A stretch of 64,000 nucleotides of DNA from positions 531 to 64,530 of the forward strand of contig JANVCC010000270.1 of assembly GCA_025345505.1 (NCBI GenBank). Direction: 5' to 3'. The notes below the pieces were generated by a model. The model had not been told where the DNA came from. It saw nothing but the letters and a program-made list of their open reading frames with translations, and did not search any database. Positions 57,901 to 64,000 of this stretch are shown here, in pieces. The DNA comes from Todiramphus chloris collaris (taxonomy: Eukaryota; Chordata; Aves; Coraciiformes; Alcedinidae). The stretch's first letter is position 1; each line of letters starts with the position of its first letter. The position numbers and the translations under genes are program-made.

Positions 57901-60900
57901 AATTCACTCCTTCCTCCCTCAGTTCATTCTCCTTGTTTTTTATTTAGATCTTGTGAATAGCACAGTGAGAGGTTTATCATAACCTTTGGAATACATGACT
58001 GCTAAAACATACAAAAATCGGATAAGTTTTGATACAAAGACATAGTTATTTCAGTGTACAAAAATGTTATATCTTGTCTGTCTTCCCTTAAAAACTCCTC
58101 TTTTACCTTAGATGTTAGCAAAGAATTCTTTTGGCCATGATCATTCAAAGGTGTCTTGTTACAGGTTGCCTACCCAGCCAATTTGTAATATACACGGAGG
58201 TGCAGGGAGATACATCCAGACTGTCCCTGTGACCTTTCCCTTCTGGCACCCTTGTGCAGTGTCTAGTGGACACGTTTAGCAGAAGTCACGGTGCAGTAGA
58301 AGTGGCTTTCCAGAGATGATTGCAGTGCGAGGATTCCAAACAAAGGTCCTTGCATAGGAGAGGTTACATTTCTGACACCTCGAAGGAAACCTCATGTGTA
58401 ATGAGTTTTTGAGGAGCTGTGTATCTTTATTTTTACCCTTATATGGACAATCCAACATAATTCGTGGTGTTTGGTCTTTGTGTTTGCTGAAAGTGGTTTA
58501 TTTTCCACTTCTGAGTTAAATCTCTTAATTCCTTTTATTGAAAATGTAACTGTTAGGCATGCATTGTACAGTCTATAAGGGAGGATATTTTTAAGTGCCA
58601 TGTGGTTAAGTACTTTTAAGTGCTTGATTTACGTTTACAAATGAAATTCTGGAGAGAAATGAAAGTGGGGTTCTATAATATTCTTATGTTAAAAAACCCA
58701 CACAGGATATTGTTATAATACATGTAAAGGAATTTGTTATTGATACTAAAAAGAGAAGAGAGAGTATTTTTCTATAGTTCCCTGCCTTCAAGGCTAGCTA
58801 AGTAGACATACTGATACACAAGATCTCCATAACTCCGCTCCTGGACTAAACACCAATGGAGCAGATACGTGGGCAGAAAGGTTTAATTTCAGCTATGACC
58901 CTACCTAGTTATGAGTCTGTCTAATTGCCCCCATATCTTAAATAGTGACTGTAGTTGAAGATGGTAGGAGAAAAATGACAGCCTTTTATCTTAACACTTG
59001 TTAGTGAGACAAGAAGGTGCTGGATGATTTTCTGTTGACTTCTGAGGATACTACAGCCCTTAATGTCATCATTACATTGTAAAGAATACGTTCACCAAGA
59101 GAATTGTTGCTTTTGTCAAACCAATGCTTTCTACTGTCTTTCTGAAATTCATGTTAGACCTGTGTTTGGTAATTCAAAATCTGGAGTAATTGCCTAAAGC
59201 CTCTTGGTCCTCAGTACCCTATTTATACCCACCCTACGTATTTCTTCCAACCCATGTGTTATTGAGGCTTCAGTATGGTTTCATGAGAGCCCTATTCTAT
59301 TCTACAAGAATAGAAATGTACACTGTTGAAATATAACTTCCTGGTGAGGGCCCAAAAGAGTTGGAGGGTCTAAACATAAGTTCATATAGCACCACTGAAA
59401 TGGAAGAATAAACACAATTCAGAAGGTTAGGGCAAATGAATCAGACAAATTGACAAAACTATTCACTTATGTTTCTATAAAGAGGTGGGTTTTTTGTAGT
59501 CACTCCTAATCCTCTAAACTGTCCTTCTTTCAAGGTAGCATTCTGGCAGCTAAAAGGCAGATCTGTCCCCCTGTTGCATCTTCCCAGCACTGCATCCAAG
59601 ATTTGTATCTTTAAACTCCGTTATGTTTGCGGTTCATTTTTAGTTGTAGAATAACTCACTGTCTGTTAAAATAAAGATGTGCAAAGGTATCGATTTAGCC
59701 AAATAACTTGGATCACCCAGGCTTTTGAGGGCATTTTCTCTTCCTGATTCCACGTACAACTACTGCCTCTCCCGCCCTGTTAGTTTCTGGGTTCATTACA
59801 CACATTATTTACAGTGCTGCGTAGTAATATCTGTATTACAGATCTTTATCACAGAGTCATACAACAAATATTATTGTAAATTAAACTAAGTTGCTTACTA
59901 AAAATTGATTACACTTTTCAGACAGCTACTTCAGAGAACTAAGCATGTAAATCCTTAGCTGGGAATTCATAGTTGTAATTCCTAACAAGTCAAACAGATT
60001 TTATTTGATGATCATCTTTAAGAAACCCTTGGAAATATTTTTTGGCTGTCACCAATTGCCAACAGATTGAATCAGAATGTTTGTGAGTGCTGGTGTGGGA
60101 CTTGTAAAGAAACCTTGTGTCATGCCTCTTTTTACTGTTCCCGGCTCACGCCTGTGCTGTACATGGTCATCCTTCTTCATTAGCAGTAATTGTATGCATG
60201 GTTAGATACTTCAGGAGGCCAGCTCAGGATGTTCCATATGTCCTCAGGCAATACAAAATTTCACTGCATCAGAGATTATTTGTGGACACTGAGTGAGAGT
60301 TATCACATCAGAGACCTGACAGTCAGTGTAGGCAGGCTGTTACAGGACTGTGTGGAGAAGCAGGGGCTCATGGGGATGGAAGGAGGCACCTATGGTAACC
60401 CAGCAGATCTGTGACAAAAGCAGATCTTTCTGACTTCCAGGTCGGGGCCTGAGGCATACCACTGCTGCAGCATGACCCCCTTGCAATGAAGGAAACATCA
60501 TCTTTATCACACCTGTTTCTTACATCTGGAGTTGTATTCTTTGGCACACATTGCATGAAAGCCCTCACATTATTAGCTAGCATTTGCCAAGTATGTGGGA
60601 GATCTATCCCCCCCCAAATTCTTCAGTCATCTCCATTTCATCATCATGTGACCGTGGTAGAGAAAATTGGCTTTAGGGATCTCTGGGTTCCAAAATCAGT
60701 GGAATGCTTAACTGAAAGAATATGGGTTGGCAATAATGATTTAAGCTTTATTTCCAGCTCTGCCAAATCTCCTATAGTTCCCAGAATCTCCTGCATCTGA
60801 AGTCATATTCTTAATATACGCAGTGTCTGGAACTATAAATCGTTTTCTAAAATATTCAGCAGAAAAAAAAAATAGACTCTTAAAAAGAAATCCCATTATT

Positions 60901-61362
60901 TTTCACTTATATTTGACTTTAGAAACTGCATTTTATGTTTTATGTTGGAAATCATAATAATTTATAGGGACGCATCAACTCAAGGAAGGTCAAGAAGAAA
61001 GAAAAGTGCATGTCTGTAGTGTTATACACAAGTTTTATCAGTATGAATTTAGAATTGGAATTAATTTTAGTGTCAAATGGAACACTAAGGTTTGTGCCAG
61101 TTAAACATTTTGTAGGAAAAACATGCTTTGGAGAATCTGTTTATCCATTATTCAATATCTGTCCTGGTTTTTTTCCCCTCTTCTCAGCTTATAAAGGCAT
61201 GCTTCCTTTGGTCTTTGTGGTACTCTGCTGTAGTCCGAAAGAGTCATTCAGTATTAGAAAGAAGTAGATGAAACTAAAGCATAGCTTTCTGAACTACGTA
61301 AGATATTTAAAGTACTGCTGTCTGTTGGCCAATTAGAATTGCAAACAAGCAAGTACTGTTTG

Positions 61363-61394
61363 TTCCCGTAGAAAGCTGAGATTTTCTACGGGAA
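61363..61394. repeat. Perfect 12-bp inverted repeat (hairpin)
   Basis: TTCCCGTAGAAA, an 8-base loop, then TTTCTACGGGAA: all 12 positions pair. It is isolated in otherwise unremarkable intronic sequence and keeps a CpG in each arm. As RNA it would form a short stable stem. Confidence 0.85.
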
Positions 61395-61745
61395 GGTGAT
61401 CTTAAGTGACATGGTAAAGGATATGGCTGGAGATGCTTCACCATGTGGGTGGTCTTGGATTACACATTATTTACAGTGAGTCTATTCACATGCTTGAAGT
61501 TAAGCATGTGCTGAAATGCTTTGATAAATCAGGGTTGTTAGGTACTATGTATTTATTTACATTGAGGTTGCCCGAGCATACATCCAGTAAAATGACAATT
61601 ACTCTTTCCAGGAACTCATACTCTGTGCAAATAAAACCAAAAGGAGAATTACACAACAAAGCAATGAAGTTACTCTCCAGTGAACTTGTTGTTATCATTA
61701 ACCTTTTATTAACCAGTATAATGCTTTAGTCACACCAGAGGTGTT

Positions 61746-61824
61746 TTTTTTTAATTTTTTTTTTTTTTTTAAATCTTTTTTTTGCAGGGTTTGGTAGGGT
61801 TTTTTGGGTTTTTTTTTTTTTTTT
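61746..61824. repeat. T-rich simple tract
   Basis: Three or four long T runs with short interruptions over about 80 bases, including GGGTTTTTTGGG-type joins. It may be the reverse-strand tail of a retroposon, but no body was recognised. Confidence 0.75.
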
Positions 61825-64000
61825 AGGATTTTGCTGTGCTATGAATTGTGTGATAAGCCTTCCATTCCTGATTCCTTGAAGTAGGTTAAAGTGCAAAAGA
61901 ATGAAGAGAAAGGTAAAAGATAAATTGGAGGAGTGAAGACAAGCTGCCCCCTCTTTAATTTCTTTTGAAATTGTCAGTCCCAGATTGCTTCTCTTTTGCA
62001 GAAGTTCTCTATTTATATCAAACCTCTGTTGGAGTTATTCTGGTTGACACAAGCCAAGAACTGGTCTGTTGTGAGCAGAAAATAAAGCTGCAGTAGGATG
62101 ATTCTCTCTCCCTCCAAAAAAGTGGCATTTCTGTAAATAAAATGTGCATTTCAGATAAAACTTCTTCAGCTGCCACTGATTCATTCTCAGAATTGTAGTC
62201 AAATGGGACTTTAAGTTGTATCTCTGAAATGTAAATTGTTTGGTTTATGAAGCTGGAATTTTTTATTTTTGTTTTAGCCATTGGGAACTAGCTAGGCTCA
62301 TTTCTCATTATCATTTTCCAGTGCTTTCATCATTATCTTCTCTGAAAGTGGCCCGGCATCTCTTTTGTGAACATCAGTTGTTCCTTCTGATATTTCTATC
62401 AGTAGGACTCATACAGTGTAGGAAACAGGAACTTGGCCTAACACCCCTTTACTGAATGTCAGTTTAAAATCTGTACTGTATATAGTATATATGCACTACT
62501 ATCTGATTGAATGGGTTGAGCTAGGGGTTGTTTGAAAGATTGTTCCCACTAATGGTTATCTGAATGCAGTGAAAAGAGAGAAGAAAATTGTATTCAGATG
62601 AACTGTGTTCTATGGATTACATATGATGTAAACCTTCAAACCTGTTAGACTTATGTTGTTATTAGGAACTGTTGCTAAACATTTGGGTTTGGTTTTTTGT
62701 TGTTTTTTTGTTTGTTTGTTTTGAGATCCTAATGGAGATAATCCTACAGTTGTTTTCTAAAAAAAAAAAAAAAAAGCCCTGTGTTTTTATGAGCTGCAGT
62801 GGTAGGTCTCCCATTGTGTCCCCATCACCTTACCTGTCATTAGCTTGAGGGTGTTCAGGAGGAACATCAGCAAGACCAGTAGGAGAGGCAAGCTGGCAGA
62901 TGCAAAATCAGTCCGTGTGTATATGCAGGCACATGTCTGAACTCTCAGCAGTCTGCTGATTGCTGTGCTTGGCCTAAATTGGAACAAGAGTAAGTCTGCC
63001 TCCAGCGCTGATTATCTGTGAGAATTTTTCAGATAGTCTGGAAGTGGTATTTCAGTTCTGTCTCTCCTCAAAATGTGGGTGCTAGATAACTTGCATACAG
63101 TGTATTTTTTTTCTCGAGGGAATAATAACGAGAAACTGTAGTTTACAGTGACCTCCAGTGGTGAAAAATCTTTTTGTAAGAATGACAGCTAATATTTTGA
63201 TTTTTGTCTGAAAGTCATTCCTCAGGGGTTTAGCTGATACAGGTTTCTGTCCTATAAAACATTTTACATTTAGATCTATTTAAAGTATTTTGTGCCTTGT
63301 TTCTGCTGTTGCTTTTTAAAAAAAAATCCTGGATTTTTCTTTTTTCTGCTCTTTCTCCTCTCAGGACCTTCTTGCCTTTTGGATTGGCAGTAGTTGACCA
63401 TAGTCATGCTGGAGCTATATTGTATATGAGAAGTATGAGGCTTTGCTGATTGTGTTTCCTGGTATAATAGCGTGAGATCAGTTCTGGTCTTACTTTCCTT
63501 AGAAATCTTACTTTCTGTAGTCTCCTCAATGCTCACAATTTCCTTCAGCTTCTTCCACATATGCCCTTCTGGCTTTCCTGTATATTTACAAAGTCTTTCA
63601 TATGTTGTTCATTGAGGACTTTTTCCATTTCACTTAAGTTGGCTTCTTCGGTGTCTGGGCTGCAACGGGGCAACTATGCTTGTGAATGGGAATATTCAAG
63701 GCCTAAGAGATAGGGAGCTTGGGTGCCATGCTGGGAAGGAGCCAATCACCTTCCTCACAATCTCTTGGTAGGCTGCTCCTTGTGAACGCTGCAAATTCCT
63801 GTAAATTGAGTGCATATTTCTAATAGCTGTGGAATGAACATGTATAAAATAGCCCAATTTTTTGGTTTTCCTGGCTGACAAAAAAACAGGGCTCACATTG
63901 GACTTGAGGTGAGGAACTGGTGACAAACATAGCCACAGATGGTTCTGCAGTGACAGGCAGATGCTGCTCACCCTGTATGGTTTCACTGGTAATCTGCAGG

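Larger units (their letters stand above)
51449..64000 (+). other. MYLK4 long intron (to window end)
   Basis: About 12.5 kb with no recognised kinase exon: no HLDLKPEN, DFG or APE-type coding block was found on the + strand. No other gene or clear transposon is recognised. It holds AT-rich simple sequence near 53800-53835, T-rich tracts at 61746-61824, an A run at 62760-62775, and a perfect 12-bp inverted repeat at 61363-61394. Assignment to MYLK4 is inferred from the upstream exon. Confidence 0.5.

Noticed and set aside
51449..64000. Search for MYLK4 kinase exons
   Set aside because: No coding block with HLDLKPEN, DFG or the glycine-rich loop was found on the + strand; the kinase domain presumably lies beyond 64,000.
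1..64000. tRNA, rRNA, CRISPR or phage-like systems
   Set aside because: No tRNA internal promoter pair, no ribosomal RNA stretch and no spaced direct repeats were seen; all repeats are eukaryotic simple, satellite, LTR or CR1 types.

Overview
This is vertebrate nuclear DNA, almost certainly from a bird. It carries several 3'-truncated CR1 LINEs ending in the avian ATTCTGTG-type tail, avian-type retroviral LTRs and gammaretrovirus-like relics, and a gene order matching vertebrate SERPINB6/SERPINB1 - WRNIP1 - MYLK4 (human 6p25) in reverse orientation. I cannot assign the order of bird from this window.

Layout. 1-8.0 kb is gene-free and built from mobile DNA: a minisatellite of TGACCTTTGACC units (956-1655) split by a complete antisense solo LTR (1134-1602), a decayed gammaretrovirus-like provirus with its 3' LTR (about 2.08-5.02 kb), a CR1 3' end (5.7 kb) and a second, differently deleted retroviral relic (6.85-7.86 kb). 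8.4-18.8 kb is SERPINB6 on the + strand: CpG-island promoter, six coding exons (168, 138, 118, 143, 168 and 405 nt), 379 residues, P1 Arg344. 18.9-27.0 kb is SERPINB1 on the + strand: CpG-island promoter, the same exon plan (168, 138, 118, 143, 168 and 402 nt), 378 residues, P1 Cys344. 27-32 kb is the convergent intergenic interval. 32.1-48.7 kb is WRNIP1 on the - strand, with seven exons whose phases all close into a 573-residue protein (UBZ zinc finger plus AAA+ ATPase). A shared CpG island (48.0-49.2 kb) separates WRNIP1 from the divergently transcribed MYLK4, of which only the 5' coding exon (start 51,002), perhaps one more small exon, and a long intron fall in the window.

How the genes relate. 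The two clade B serpins are intracellular protease inhibitors arising by tandem duplication: same exon lengths and phases, same hinge, different reactive-site residues. WRNIP1 is a replication-stress ATPase. MYLK4 is a Ser/Thr kinase whose catalytic exons lie beyond 64,000. There is no operon-like cooperation; the one clear regulatory coupling is the head-to-head WRNIP1/MYLK4 CpG island.

The least ordinary item is the minisatellite at 956-1655. Each unit is a DR1 direct repeat of nuclear-receptor half-sites, and a solo LTR with a CCTT target duplication sits inside one of the motifs. No tRNA, rRNA, CRISPR or bacterial-type feature was seen. Exon boundaries were derived by hand from splice consensus, reading phase and family similarity; no alignment was run.
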